This document shows positions 45,235 to 53,721 of a stretch of 64,000 nt of DNA, in pieces. Position numbers and translations under genes: made by a program. Source of the DNA: Sulfurospirillum arsenophilum NBRC 109478 (GTDB lineage: Bacteria; Campylobacterota; Campylobacteria; Campylobacterales; Sulfurospirillaceae); assembly GCF_000813345.1 (NCBI RefSeq), contig NZ_BBQF01000001.1, positions 124,001 through 188,000 on the forward strand, read 5' to 3'. Within the stretch, counting starts at the first letter, position 1. Every line of letters begins with the position of its first letter. Below the pieces are notes generated by a model. The model had not been told where the DNA came from. It did not search any database and saw only the letters and a list, made by a program, of their open reading frames with translations.

Positions 45235-46727
45235 TGTTAGAGCCTATTTCGATTGATGTCGCGAGCCTCAATCTACCAGCCCTCCTTCCTATGGCAATTT
45301 TAAGTGTAGGTGCATTGGCTGTTATTTGTGCTGATTTGGCGGTCAAAGGATTAAATCGTAGTTTTTTAACGATGATTACGGTACTTTTTATTATCTTAGA
45401 TTTTGGCGCTGTTATCGGTTACAATGGTCCATCACGTGGATTTTTTGATGTTCTTTTAGTGGATGGTATTGCTATTGTTGCACAAGTGATTATTTTAGTG
45501 GCGTCTGCTTTCTTTTTACCACTCTCTTTGAGTCACCGTCATTTTAAAGAGTTTAGAATGGCAGAGTTCTATGCGCTCTTTATGTTTATGATTGTTGGCT
45601 TCCAGTTTATGGTCGTAAGTGACAATCTGATTTTGATCTTTATTGGTCTTGAAACATCCAGTCTTGCACTCTACACTCTTATTGCAATGCACAATCGTGC
45701 TAAAGCTTTTGAAGCAGCAATTAAATATTTTACTATGGGAGCACTTGCAGCAGGATTTTATGGAATGTCTGCTCTTATTTTTTACGCTCTCACGGGTAGT
45801 GTTGAGATTCATCAAATTGAAAGATCCTTGATGCTACAACACTTTGAGCCACTCATCGGTGTGCTTGCGGCAACCGTGTTTATGCTTGGTGCTCTTGGCT
45901 TTAAACTCTCTTTAGTACCATCGCATACATGGACACCCGATGTTTATGAAGGAAGTTCAGCACCCCTTGCAGGTTACATGTCCGTTGTGCCAAAAATTGC
46001 AGGTTTTGTGGTTGCAATGCGTCTGTTTGAGATGCTTGTTGCTTCAGGTGTCGTCTGGTTAGAGCATATTTTATATGTTGCCGTCGTTCTTACAATGACA
46101 TTAGCAAATCTTACCGCATTGGTACAAGAAGACGTCAAGCGAATGTTAGCTTTTAGCTCCATTTCGCATGCTGGTTTTATGATGGCAGCCATTTTAATTG
46201 GAACAACCCAAGCCAATACAGCACTCTTTTTATACTGGACGCTTTTTATGTTTACTAACTTAGGTGCTTTTACAATGCTTTGGATTGTAAGACACCGTAA
46301 AAACCTATGGGACGAACGTTATCAACATCCTTACACGAAGTTTTCAGGGTTAGTTAAAATCATGCCAACAACAGCAACCATCATGGGTATTTTTATGTTT
46401 GCGCTTGCAGGTATGCCTCCATTTTCTGTCTTTTGGGGTAAGCTTTATCTCATTAGTGCGGCCATCAACAGTGAGTATATTTCATTGGCAATTATTATTG
46501 TACTTAACAGCGCTATTGCCGTTTATTATTACATGAAATTAGTCATTTATATGTTTTTAAAAGATCCCGATCCTGTCAAAGCAGATGCGAGACTGTATGA
46601 AACAAATGCATCAACTCCCCTTAAAGTTATTGTAGGTGTTGCGGCAATTATCACGATGTTCGCCATTGTATTTGTAGAGCCTTTATTAACGATTATTACC
46701 AAATACGTTGCTGCTAGTGGTTTTTAA
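45234..46727 (+). CDS. nuoN: Complex I subunit NuoN
   Basis: A 497-residue antiporter-like subunit that ends the operon. LETSSLALYTLIAMH, SLVPSHTWTPDVYEGSSAPL and SSISHAGFMMAAIL mark the family. A terminator hairpin begins at its stop codon, so pflA is not simply the fifteenth nuo gene. Confidence 0.95.
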   Translation: MLEPISIDVASLNLPALLPMAILSVGALAVICADLAVKGLNRSFLTMITVLFIILDFGAVIGYNGPSRGFFDVLLVDGIAIVAQVIILVASAFFLPLSLSHRHFKEFRMAEFYALFMFMIVGFQFMVVSDNLILIFIGLETSSLALYTLIAMHNRAKAFEAAIKYFTMGALAAGFYGMSALIFYALTGSVEIHQIERSLMLQHFEPLIGVLAATVFMLGALGFKLSLVPSHTWTPDVYEGSSAPLAGYMSVVPKIAGFVVAMRLFEMLVASGVVWLEHILYVAVVLTMTLANLTALVQEDVKRMLAFSSISHAGFMMAAILIGTTQANTALFLYWTLFMFTNLGAFTMLWIVRHRKNLWDERYQHPYTKFSGLVKIMPTTATIMGIFMFALAGMPPFSVFWGKLYLISAAINSEYISLAIIIVLNSAIAVYYYMKLVIYMFLKDPDPVKADARLYETNASTPLKVIVGVAAIITMFAIVFVEPLLTIITKYVAASGF

Positions 46728-46752
46728 ATAAGGGGTGAAAACCCCCTTATTT
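46726..46752 (+). terminator. Terminator after nuoN
   Basis: AAATAAGGGG (46726-46735) pairs with CCCCTTATTT (46743-46752), loop TGAAAAC, with a short T-run. It overlaps the nuoN stop codon. Confidence 0.7.
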
Positions 46753-46755
46753 TGC

Positions 46756-46761
46756 TATAAT
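46756..46761 (+). promoter_or_regulatory. Candidate -10 box for pflA
   Basis: TATAAT within TTGCTATAATGC, only six bases before the ATG at 46768. Transcription from it would begin at or very near the start codon. No ribosome site is seen. Confidence 0.45.
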
Positions 46762-46767
46762 GCAAGC

Positions 46768-49164
46768 ATGAAATCTATTTTAATCTTCCTTTTAGCATCA
46801 GTACAACTCCTTGCATTGGAGATTGTTTTAAACAGTGGTAAAGAGAGCAAAGTAAACTATGCAATCTTACATGTCATTGATGCAAAGCCATTTTTATGCC
46901 AAACTATCCCTGACGAACTTGATAAAAAACACTATATTTGTAAAATAAGCCGTCCTATCAGTAAACCGATTGAGTCTAAAAAAATGAAACTGGCGGAGCT
47001 AGATTTTTATGAAAAAGATGGTGAATTTTACGTTACGGTTGATCCAAAAGTTGATTCAAAGCTTATTCCCGTCGAAGAAAGCCTTTATTTAAACAGTGAA
47101 ATTTTGACCAAATCCAAAGAAAAACTCTACACTCACTGGACAATTTTATTGCAAGAAAAGCCTCTGTATGAAGAAAAAAATGTACGCGAAGGGCTTGACT
47201 TTTCTGTTGAATTCCCAAAATATCAGCGACCTTATATTGGTGCATTAGACCTTAATGGTGCGCCTATTTCTTATGCACAGAGCAAAGATATTCAGCTCTA
47301 TTTAGATATTAAACAAGAATACGAGAATGGCTATTATGATAGTGTTGTTAAAGATGTGAAACGTGTCTTAACACTCTTCCCTAACTCAATTTTTCGTAGT
47401 GAATTGGAGCTTTATCACATGCGTGCAATGGATAAAATCCTCAGCACAAAAGATGAAGATAAAGCAGATACTCTTGGATTTAATGATAATGACATTGTAA
47501 CTGTTGGAAAAAGATGGACCAAAGAGTTTGCAAGTGATGAAAATATCCCAGAAGTTTTAATGCTGATGACCAAAGCGTACATTAAAATTGGATCAAAAGC
47601 AGATACAAACTATTTTATCGATATTTTAGTCAGTGAACATCCCGATAGCCTTTTTACCAAAAGAGCAATTTTACTCTATGCTGATAATCTCTTTCTCAAA
47701 AAAGAGAAAGATAAAGCGATGAAGCTCTACTTAGATGTGCTTTACAGTGCGCAAGATTTGGATATTGCTTCAGAAGCAGCGATTCGCTTAAGTGATTATC
47801 AAATGGATGCAGGCAAGATGAAAGAGGCTAAAGAGTATCTATTAAAAGTTCTTAATGTCAATTCACAATTTCTTTTAAAAGATAAAGAGGCAAGCTATAA
47901 ACTAGCACGAAGACTTTTTGAACATCGACTCTATGATTTAGCCGCTAAAATCACTGACTTACTCCTCGAAAATACACCTAAAAAAGCGGAGAATAGAGAG
48001 TTGCTTCTTAAAGAGAGTGGTGATTGGCATGCAAAAGCGAATGAAGTAGAAGCTGCACATACACGTTATCAAGAGTATTTGAGCGATTATAAAAACAGTG
48101 GCCAATATGTTCAAGAAGTGAATGAAAGCTTGGATGAACTTTTCTTTAAACGTGTTGAAAATAATGAAACAAAGCTTGCGAATTATTATGATAAATTGAT
48201 TGAGAAATATAACAATGAAATTGGTCAAAAAGCCTTACTCGAAAAAGCAAAACTCTTTTTGAAACAGCAACGCTATGAAGAGGTGCTGGACCTTCAAAAA
48301 GAGCTTGGAAAAGTACCTGATCGTTTTGATATTAAGCCAGAAGAGCTTATATACGAGGCAGCAAAATTACTTGCACTTCAAAAATTGCAAAAAGATGAAT
48401 GTCAAAATGCTGTGGGTATGATTGAAGAGTATAAACTTCAAATCAGCGAGCCTGAGCATGAAGATAAGCTTTTTAAATGTTTTGTACGCGTGTCACGATT
48501 TGATCGTGCGCATGAGATTTCAAGCGCACATCTTAAAGATACAGCATTATCAAGCCGTTATGCATGGGCACAAAAAGAGGTGCAAGTACTCTTTATGATG
48601 GGAAAATATAAAGAGGCGTTGGCGTTTAAAGAAGATCTCAAAACCCTTTCATTTTCACTTAGAGAAAAAATTGGGTTGGAGACGATTCGTGACCTCTTTT
48701 TCTCTTTAATTAAACTCAAAAATGCAGAAGGTGCTGCATCGCTTGCGGAGAGTATTAAAATTTTATATCCTGATGAATCAAGCAATTTAGATATTTATTA
48801 TGAAATTGTGAAAATAGCCACAGATACTAAAAACGATCTTTTACTGGCTACCTATGCTCAAGCAACGATGGAGATGCAAAAGAAGTTTAAATCTAATGCC
48901 TACACGCCTGTTGTTGAATTTAGTTACATTGATGCACTAAAGCGTTTGGGGCGTGATGAAGAAGCATTGCGCATCGCAGAATCACTTTTACCTCAGAACT
49001 TAGTGGATAAAGATAAAATACGACTCTTCTACCAAGCGGGAGAACTCAGTTTAAAATTGCAGAATCCTAGTAAAGCTAAATCGTATTTTACACAATGTGT
49101 TGCCATTAATGATAACAGCACATGGAAGAATATTTGTCAACAAAATCTTGAACTACTGCCTTAA
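46768..49164 (+). CDS. pflA: Flagellar motor periplasmic TPR protein PflA
   Basis: A 798-residue exported protein (signal peptide residues 1-16, ending LLA) made mainly of helical TPR-like repeats: examples YENGYYDSVVKDVKRVLTLFPNS, KKEKDKAMKLYLDVLYSAQD and DAGKMKEAKEYLLKVL. Length and place directly after nuoN match pflA of Campylobacter jejuni (Cj1565c), whose loss paralyses the flagellum. PflA forms part of the large periplasmic scaffold that holds stator units in the Campylobacterota motor. The start is the ATG at 46768; an in-frame ATG at 46735 lies in the terminator region. Call rests on position, size and TPR layout. Confidence 0.82.
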   Translation: MKSILIFLLASVQLLALEIVLNSGKESKVNYAILHVIDAKPFLCQTIPDELDKKHYICKISRPISKPIESKKMKLAELDFYEKDGEFYVTVDPKVDSKLIPVEESLYLNSEILTKSKEKLYTHWTILLQEKPLYEEKNVREGLDFSVEFPKYQRPYIGALDLNGAPISYAQSKDIQLYLDIKQEYENGYYDSVVKDVKRVLTLFPNSIFRSELELYHMRAMDKILSTKDEDKADTLGFNDNDIVTVGKRWTKEFASDENIPEVLMLMTKAYIKIGSKADTNYFIDILVSEHPDSLFTKRAILLYADNLFLKKEKDKAMKLYLDVLYSAQDLDIASEAAIRLSDYQMDAGKMKEAKEYLLKVLNVNSQFLLKDKEASYKLARRLFEHRLYDLAAKITDLLLENTPKKAENRELLLKESGDWHAKANEVEAAHTRYQEYLSDYKNSGQYVQEVNESLDELFFKRVENNETKLANYYDKLIEKYNNEIGQKALLEKAKLFLKQQRYEEVLDLQKELGKVPDRFDIKPEELIYEAAKLLALQKLQKDECQNAVGMIEEYKLQISEPEHEDKLFKCFVRVSRFDRAHEISSAHLKDTALSSRYAWAQKEVQVLFMMGKYKEALAFKEDLKTLSFSLREKIGLETIRDLFFSLIKLKNAEGAASLAESIKILYPDESSNLDIYYEIVKIATDTKNDLLLATYAQATMEMQKKFKSNAYTPVVEFSYIDALKRLGRDEEALRIAESLLPQNLVDKDKIRLFYQAGELSLKLQNPSKAKSYFTQCVAINDNSTWKNICQQNLELLP

Positions 49165-49214
49165 TGCAGTAAATTTCTTCAAAAACTAATTTTGCAAGAA
49201 GCATAAGTAAGGGT

Positions 49215-49245
49215 GCATGGAGTTACTTCTGAAGTAAATCCATGC
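49215..49245. terminator. Long hairpin after pflA
   Basis: GCATGGAGTTACTTC (49215-49229) and GAAGTAAATCCATGC (49231-49245) pair with one mismatch. TTCGTTTT follows on the forward strand. Lies between pflA and the convergent aldehyde dehydrogenase gene; the remaining 134-base spacer shows no other feature. Confidence 0.65.
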
Positions 49246-49298
49246 TTCGTTTTGAGCTTTACTTTAAAAACTACGTTCAGAGTTCTGTAAAAACTCTA

Positions 49299-50717
49299 TC
49301 AAAACAGTATCGATTTTATCTCGCAAAATGCGTCCATTGAGTATCTTCCACCCATTCGTCCGAGTCCTGATTGCTTCATTCCGCCAAAGGGAGGATTCTT
49401 GGCTTTTGAAGCGCAGGTATTAATCAAAACTCTTCCACTTTTTATATGCGTTGCAAATTCAAGTGCTTTGGTATCGTTGTTTGAAAAAATATAAGCTGAA
49501 AGGCCAAAAAGGGTATTGTTAGCTATTGCAAGAGCTTCTTGCTCATTCTCATAAGGTAAAACGCATAAGACGGGGCCAAATATCTCTTCTTGAACAATTT
49601 TTAGCGTTTCATCATTGCAGATAAAAACAGTTGGTTTTACAAAATACCCTTTTTCAAATCCCTCAGGTTTTCCAAGCCCTCCGCAAAGAAGTTTTGCATC
49701 ATCTTCAATACCGCTTTTGATGTAAGATTGCACGGTATTAAACTGCGTTTGATTGATCATAGGCCCAATTTGTGTCTCTTCCTCTTTGGGATCTCCAATT
49801 TTGAGTTTTTGGATGTTAAAAGTAAGTAAACGCTCTACTTCTTCGAGTTTTGATTTTGGAACTAAAAGCCTGCTACCCGCATGACATGCTTGTCCGCTAT
49901 TGCTATAGGCAATGCTGAGAACCTGAGGAATGACATCTTGTAAAATGGCATCATCTAATAGAATAGTTGGAGATTTTCCGCCAAGTTCAAGCGTCATGCG
50001 CTTAATTGTTTTGGAGCAGTTTTCAAAAATCTTTTTCCCTGTTTGTGTGCTTCCGATAAACGAAATGGCATTCACAAGAGGATGTTTGGTTAAGACTTCA
50101 CCTACACGCTCACCTGTTCCGTGCACCACATTGACAACGCCTTTGGGGATATGTGCTTTATGTAAGCATTCTAAAAACGCTTGGGTTTCTAAGGCGTTAA
50201 ATTCACTTGGTTTAATGACGAGGGTGCAACCAAGCGCAATAGCAGGAGCGATATTTCCGCACAAGTGGGCAAGGTTTGCATTCCAAGGAATAATAACGCC
50301 AATGACCCCTACGCCTTCTTTGACGGTCATCGAATAGTCATCTTTTTTGATGAAATCATAATTTCGAAGCTCTTCTTTGATCGTTAAAAAAAGATTGATA
50401 GCGTTCTTCGTTCGCCTTCGTGTTGTTTTGATAGTCGCGCCAAATTCTAAAACTGCCAAATCAATCAATGCCTCTTCTTGCTTGAGGAGTTCATCATGAA
50501 TTCTTTGTAAAATATCCATTCTTTCATCGATCGAGGTTTTTGAAAAAGATTCAAATGTCTTGGAGGCACATTCAATGGCTTCGTTCATGGCATCTGGCGT
50601 ACTTAAATAAATTTGAGCAATTTCATCTTCTGTCGTAGGGTTTTTAAGCGTTAAACTTTCTCTTGAATCAATTTCTTTAAATTTTCCATTGATATAGTTT
50701 GTATTAATTATTTTCAT
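49299..50717 (-). CDS. NAD(P)-dependent aldehyde dehydrogenase
   Basis: A 472-residue enzyme of the ALDH superfamily. VIIPWNANL, the cofactor loop FIGSTQTGKKI, the general-base Glu in LELGGKSP (near residue 243) and the catalytic Cys in NSGQACHAGSRLLVP (near 277) are all present, with EEIFGPVLCVLPY and PFGGMKQSGLGRMGG later on. It oxidises an aldehyde to the acid; the substrate cannot be inferred. It lies 17 bases after miaA on the same strand. No good ribosome site precedes the ATG at 50717. Confidence 0.92.
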   Translation of the reverse strand: MKIINTNYINGKFKEIDSRESLTLKNPTTEDEIAQIYLSTPDAMNEAIECASKTFESFSKTSIDERMDILQRIHDELLKQEEALIDLAVLEFGATIKTTRRRTKNAINLFLTIKEELRNYDFIKKDDYSMTVKEGVGVIGVIIPWNANLAHLCGNIAPAIALGCTLVIKPSEFNALETQAFLECLHKAHIPKGVVNVVHGTGERVGEVLTKHPLVNAISFIGSTQTGKKIFENCSKTIKRMTLELGGKSPTILLDDAILQDVIPQVLSIAYSNSGQACHAGSRLLVPKSKLEEVERLLTFNIQKLKIGDPKEEETQIGPMINQTQFNTVQSYIKSGIEDDAKLLCGGLGKPEGFEKGYFVKPTVFICNDETLKIVQEEIFGPVLCVLPYENEQEALAIANNTLFGLSAYIFSNNDTKALEFATHIKSGRVLINTCASKAKNPPFGGMKQSGLGRMGGRYSMDAFCEIKSILF

Positions 50718-50734
50718 CTATTTTGCCTGTCATA

Positions 50735-51631
50735 TTATGATTTAAAATAAGTTTCAATGGTGTCAAAGAGATATTTAACATCACCTTTGATGTGCGGTGG
50801 AAATTGCGAAGCGTTGAACGTGCGTTGGCGCTTGGCAAGATGTAATGTGTTAAAGGTGATGCGCTCTTCAAGTCCTGGAATTTTAAATTTACCATCAAAA
50901 TAATCCAGTACTTCTTTAATACCAATAGCCTTCATGCACTGCGGTGCTCTGGTGTAGCGCTTTTCTAATCCAAAAACTTCATCAATAAGCCCCGCTTGAA
51001 TCATCAGTTCCGTTCGTAAAGCAATTTTTTGGGCTAAAGTTTCTTTTGGAGTCTCTATTTCAAATAAGGCAACCTCTTTGATGATAGGCTCTTGTCTAGC
51101 CTGTACAAGGTAGGTTGAAGGTATTTCATTGGTGGTTAAAAAGATTTCCAACCATTTTTCAATTCTGTAACGATCCGTAGAAGCAATTTTGCGTGCATAG
51201 GTGTTATCATGCTCTTTCACTAAAGCATACGAAGCTTCTAAATCAAGGAGTTGATTTTCGATTTGTTCTTTTACATGTAAAGATATTTCAGGTTTTGAAC
51301 TAAGTCCTTCCATCATGGCTTTGAGGTAAAAACCAGTGCCCCCTACAATAATGAGGTTCTTCCCCTCTTTTAAAGAAACTTCATGCGCTTGTTTATAAAG
51401 ATCGAAAAACATGGTGACATCAAAATGTTCACTCGGAAGAAGAACATCCATACCAAAATGGTGAATGTCTTTTCTCTCCGCAAGAGTTGGTTTTGCAGAA
51501 GCAATGTCGATCTCTTTATAGATGCTCAGAGAATCTAGGGATAAAATATGAGCGTTATATTTAAGGGCGAGTTCTATAGAAAGAGCTGTTTTACCTGAAG
51601 CGGTTGGTCCTAAAATAGCAATGGTTTTCAA
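50735..51631 (-). CDS. miaA: tRNA dimethylallyltransferase MiaA
   Basis: A 298-residue enzyme that adds dimethylallyl to A37 of tRNAs reading UNN codons. P-loop GPTASGKT is at residues 8-15, then LSLDSLSIYKEIDIASAKPT, VGGTGFYLKAM, and RYRIEKWLEI. The start is set at a TTG at 51631 (LKTIAILG) because the family begins there and has about 300 residues; the ORF upstream to 51742 adds an unrelated extension that lies in the divergent promoter region. One palindrome lies in frame and another just upstream. Confidence 0.92.
   Translation of the reverse strand: MKTIAILGPTASGKTALSIELALKYNAHILSLDSLSIYKEIDIASAKPTLAERKDIHHFGMDVLLPSEHFDVTMFFDLYKQAHEVSLKEGKNLIIVGGTGFYLKAMMEGLSSKPEISLHVKEQIENQLLDLEASYALVKEHDNTYARKIASTDRYRIEKWLEIFLTTNEIPSTYLVQARQEPIIKEVALFEIETPKETLAQKIALRTELMIQAGLIDEVFGLEKRYTRAPQCMKAIGIKEVLDYFDGKFKIPGLEERITFNTLHLAKRQRTFNASQFPPHIKGDVKYLFDTIETYFKS
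51271..51280. repeat. Iterated palindrome copy 17
   Basis: In miaA, reverse strand TTA-CAT-GTA (L-H-V-K); 12-mer at 51270-51281. Confidence 0.9.
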
Positions 51632-51641
51632 TGATTTTCTC

Positions 51642-51651
51642 TTACATGTAA
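51642..51651. repeat. Iterated palindrome copy 18
   Basis: Ten bases upstream of the miaA TTG start, flanked as CTTACATGTAAG (51641-51652). The only exact copy here placed upstream of a gene instead of inside or downstream of one. Confidence 0.9.
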
Positions 51652-51763
51652 GTATGAGTACGGACTTGGACTTTGGAGTCTTTATAGGTACTATGCGAGC
51701 AATTATAACACTTTTAAAGGGTTTTGTTGTAAAATCAAACAATCTTAAACGTAAAGGTTAGTA

Positions 51764-52633
51764 TTGCAACAACTCTGGTTAAAACTCAAAGATATTAGTG
51801 ATTTAATTGTTTTTAAACACTCTGTTTTCGCACTCCCCTTTATTTTTGTAGCAATGATTGTTTCTTCTAAAGCGCAGAGTGACACAATGTGGTTTGGATT
51901 TAAACTTTTAATTCTAGGGCTTTTAGCAGCAGTGAGTGCGCGTAATTTTGCGATGGCATTTAACCGTTACGCTGATCGTGACATTGATAAATACAACCCA
52001 AGAACGGCAAGTCGCCCCAGTGTTGATGGCAGAATTGGTACTACCAATATGCAGCTTTTTATTGCACTGAATGCTCTTGTTTTTATTGTAGTGGCTTATA
52101 TGATTAATGATCTTGCTTTTTACCTCAGTGTGCCTATTTTGATTATCTTAGGTGGCTATTCACTCTTTAAACGCTTTTCACCGTATGCACACTTGGTGCT
52201 TGGTGTTTCGCTAGGACTTGCTCCCATAGCGGGTGTTGTTGCGGTGCAAGAGTCCATTCCTATGTGGGCAGTGTTGCTTTCTATTGGCGTTATGTACTGG
52301 GTTGCAGGTTTTGATCTTCTGTATTCGCTTCAAGATATGGAGTATGATAAGGCCAATGGACTTTTTTCTATACCATCTCGTTTTGGACAAGATGCAACTT
52401 TTTTTATCTCGCGCCTTTTTCATGCCCAAACAGTTTTGTTTTGGTTACTTTTTGTGTTCAGCGCAGGGCTTGGTTTTTTTGCGTATGTCGGCGTTTTAGT
52501 TTCAGCGGTGGTACTCTTTTTTGAACACCGTATTGTACTCAAAGATTTTTCCAAAATTGATCGCGCTTTCTTTACACTCAATGGCTATTTAGGTGTTATA
52601 TTTTTTGCACTCATCTTTTTAGATAGGATTTGA
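51764..52633 (+). CDS. mqnP: UbiA-family prenyltransferase, probably MqnP
   Basis: A 289-residue membrane enzyme with about eight helices and the two Asp-rich prenyl-diphosphate sites: NRYADRDID (near residue 67) and LQDMEYDKANGL (near 190). It attaches a polyprenyl chain to an aromatic or quinone precursor. Campylobacterota make menaquinone by the futalosine route, in which MqnP does this step; the sequence fits MqnP better than UbiA or MenA, but only by taxon and general similarity. Start TTG at 51764 follows AAAGG. Its stop overlaps the start region of the next gene. Confidence 0.82.
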   Translation: MQQLWLKLKDISDLIVFKHSVFALPFIFVAMIVSSKAQSDTMWFGFKLLILGLLAAVSARNFAMAFNRYADRDIDKYNPRTASRPSVDGRIGTTNMQLFIALNALVFIVVAYMINDLAFYLSVPILIILGGYSLFKRFSPYAHLVLGVSLGLAPIAGVVAVQESIPMWAVLLSIGVMYWVAGFDLLYSLQDMEYDKANGLFSIPSRFGQDATFFISRLFHAQTVLFWLLFVFSAGLGFFAYVGVLVSAVVLFFEHRIVLKDFSKIDRAFFTLNGYLGVIFFALIFLDRI

Positions 52634-52635
52634 GA

Positions 52636-53166
52636 ATGGAAGATATTCGTTTTGTTACAGCATTTTTAAAAATCGCTTATGAGCCTAGTAGCTTAGAAAA
52701 TACAACTTTTATCCAAGAGTACTATGCCCTTTTACAGCTAAATGATGATCCTTTGGGGCTATGGCTAAAGTCTCCTAAGATTCGTAAAGAGTCTGAGCAG
52801 AGCGACCACGTTCTGTTAACACTTTTGATTGAGCTACACCGTAAAATAGACAAATTAACCCATTTAGTGACCAGCGATGAGCCTTTATATTTGCTTTTGG
52901 AAGTGCAGGGCAATTTGAAGGCAATTGGGCATGGGTACATTGAGTTTGACGCGCATGTTTTAAAACCGAATGAAAGTTATTATGCAAGAATTGACATGCC
53001 AACGTTTCCAAGACGTCAAATGCCAATCTTTTTTGAAGCTGTAAACGAAAGTGTTGGAAAAATTGTGATGATGCATGAAGATGATGAACAAGACTGGAGC
53101 GCCTATATGGTTGCGTGTGAGCGTGTGATGATACGCCAAATGAAAGGAAGTCAAAGTGAGTATTGA
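52636..53166 (+). CDS. Protein of unknown function, possibly atypical PilZ-like
   Basis: A 176-residue soluble protein without signal or membrane segments. A helical first half (LLTLLIELHRKIDKLTHLV) is followed by beta-rich sequence with AHVLKPNESYYARIDMPTFPRR and ends in a helix ERVMIRQMKG. This order recalls the tPilZ group (helices joined to a PilZ-type barrel), and the final ER..IR is reminiscent of it, but the canonical RxxxR and DxSxxG are not present. ATG at 52636 follows TAGGA. Overlaps the next gene by 11 bases. Confidence 0.6.
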   Translation: MEDIRFVTAFLKIAYEPSSLENTTFIQEYYALLQLNDDPLGLWLKSPKIRKESEQSDHVLLTLLIELHRKIDKLTHLVTSDEPLYLLLEVQGNLKAIGHGYIEFDAHVLKPNESYYARIDMPTFPRRQMPIFFEAVNESVGKIVMMHEDDEQDWSAYMVACERVMIRQMKGSQSEY

Positions 53167-53671
53167 AACACTAGCTTTTATTGCGTTAGCGGCCCTTGTA
53201 ATTATCATCTTTTTGATGGTTTATATTCGCGATGTTGAGGTGAATAAAAAACTGCTTATTTATGAGAAAAGTATTGAAGAGCTCAACTACCAAAATCATG
53301 TGCTCAATAAAACATTAAATGAATTCACAGCAACTCCAAAAGAACCTACATTAGACCCTAAAGCACTTGAAACTAAAATACTAGGGCATGTTAAAGATGA
53401 GATTCATCAAAGTGTTTTGCCTCTTCTAGGTTCTCTTAAAGATGTTGAAAAAATTATGCAAAATTTTCGCGATGAGCAAAGCTCACGCATTGATCGTTTA
53501 GAAAGCCGTACCAAAGAGATGAGTTTTTCTTCCTCTTCGCCTTCAACTTCTAATGAAAAAGTGATTATTTCTCAATATGCTAAAGGTAAAAATGAAGCAG
53601 AAATTGCAAAAGATTTGCGAATTGGTATTGGAGAAGTGGATTTAGTATTAAAGCTGGCTAATTTAAAATAG
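53156..53671 (+). CDS. Membrane-anchored coiled-coil protein with C-terminal HTH-like end
   Basis: A 171-residue protein: one N-terminal membrane helix (residues 5-25), a coiled coil (about 38-60 and 70-122), a Ser-rich linker, and a short C-terminal piece VIISQYAKGKNEAEIAKDLRIGIGEVDLVLKL. The last piece resembles the DUF2802-type helix-turn-helix ends found on proteins near flagellar genes, from memory. The start is a GTG at 53156 preceded by AAAGGAAG. Co-transcribed with 52636-53166. No function can be assigned. Confidence 0.6.
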   Translation: MSIETLAFIALAALVIIIFLMVYIRDVEVNKKLLIYEKSIEELNYQNHVLNKTLNEFTATPKEPTLDPKALETKILGHVKDEIHQSVLPLLGSLKDVEKIMQNFRDEQSSRIDRLESRTKEMSFSSSSPSTSNEKVIISQYAKGKNEAEIAKDLRIGIGEVDLVLKLANLK

Positions 53672-53675
53672 CTCT

Positions 53676-53685
53676 TTACATGTAA
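53676..53685. repeat. Iterated palindrome copy 19
   Basis: Left arm of the paired-copy hairpin; 12-mer at 53675-53686. Confidence 0.9.
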
Positions 53686-53693
53686 AATTGAGT

Positions 53694-53703
53694 TTACATG
53701 TAA
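53694..53703. repeat. Iterated palindrome copy 20
   Basis: Right arm of the paired-copy hairpin, 18 bases from copy 19; 12-mer at 53693-53704. Confidence 0.9.
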
Positions 53704-53721
53704 AGAGTTTTACAGATACGC

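Larger units (their letters stand above)
53672..53707. terminator. Terminator-like hairpin formed by two palindrome copies
   Basis: CTCTTTACATGTAAA (53672-53686) and TTTACATGTAAAGAG (53693-53707) pair over 15 bases around the loop ATTGAG. It sits between convergent genes, one base after the forward stop. TTTT follows on the forward strand. Confidence 0.8.

Noticed and set aside
46768-49164. Whether pflA might be a generic TPR lipoprotein or another motor protein
   Set aside because: There is no lipobox, and the position after nuoN together with the length match pflA of Campylobacter, so I kept that call with less than full confidence.
51632-51742. The N-terminal extension of the miaA frame
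   Set aside because: It reads through the divergent promoter region, lies before the conserved P-loop start and makes the protein about 37 residues longer than the family.
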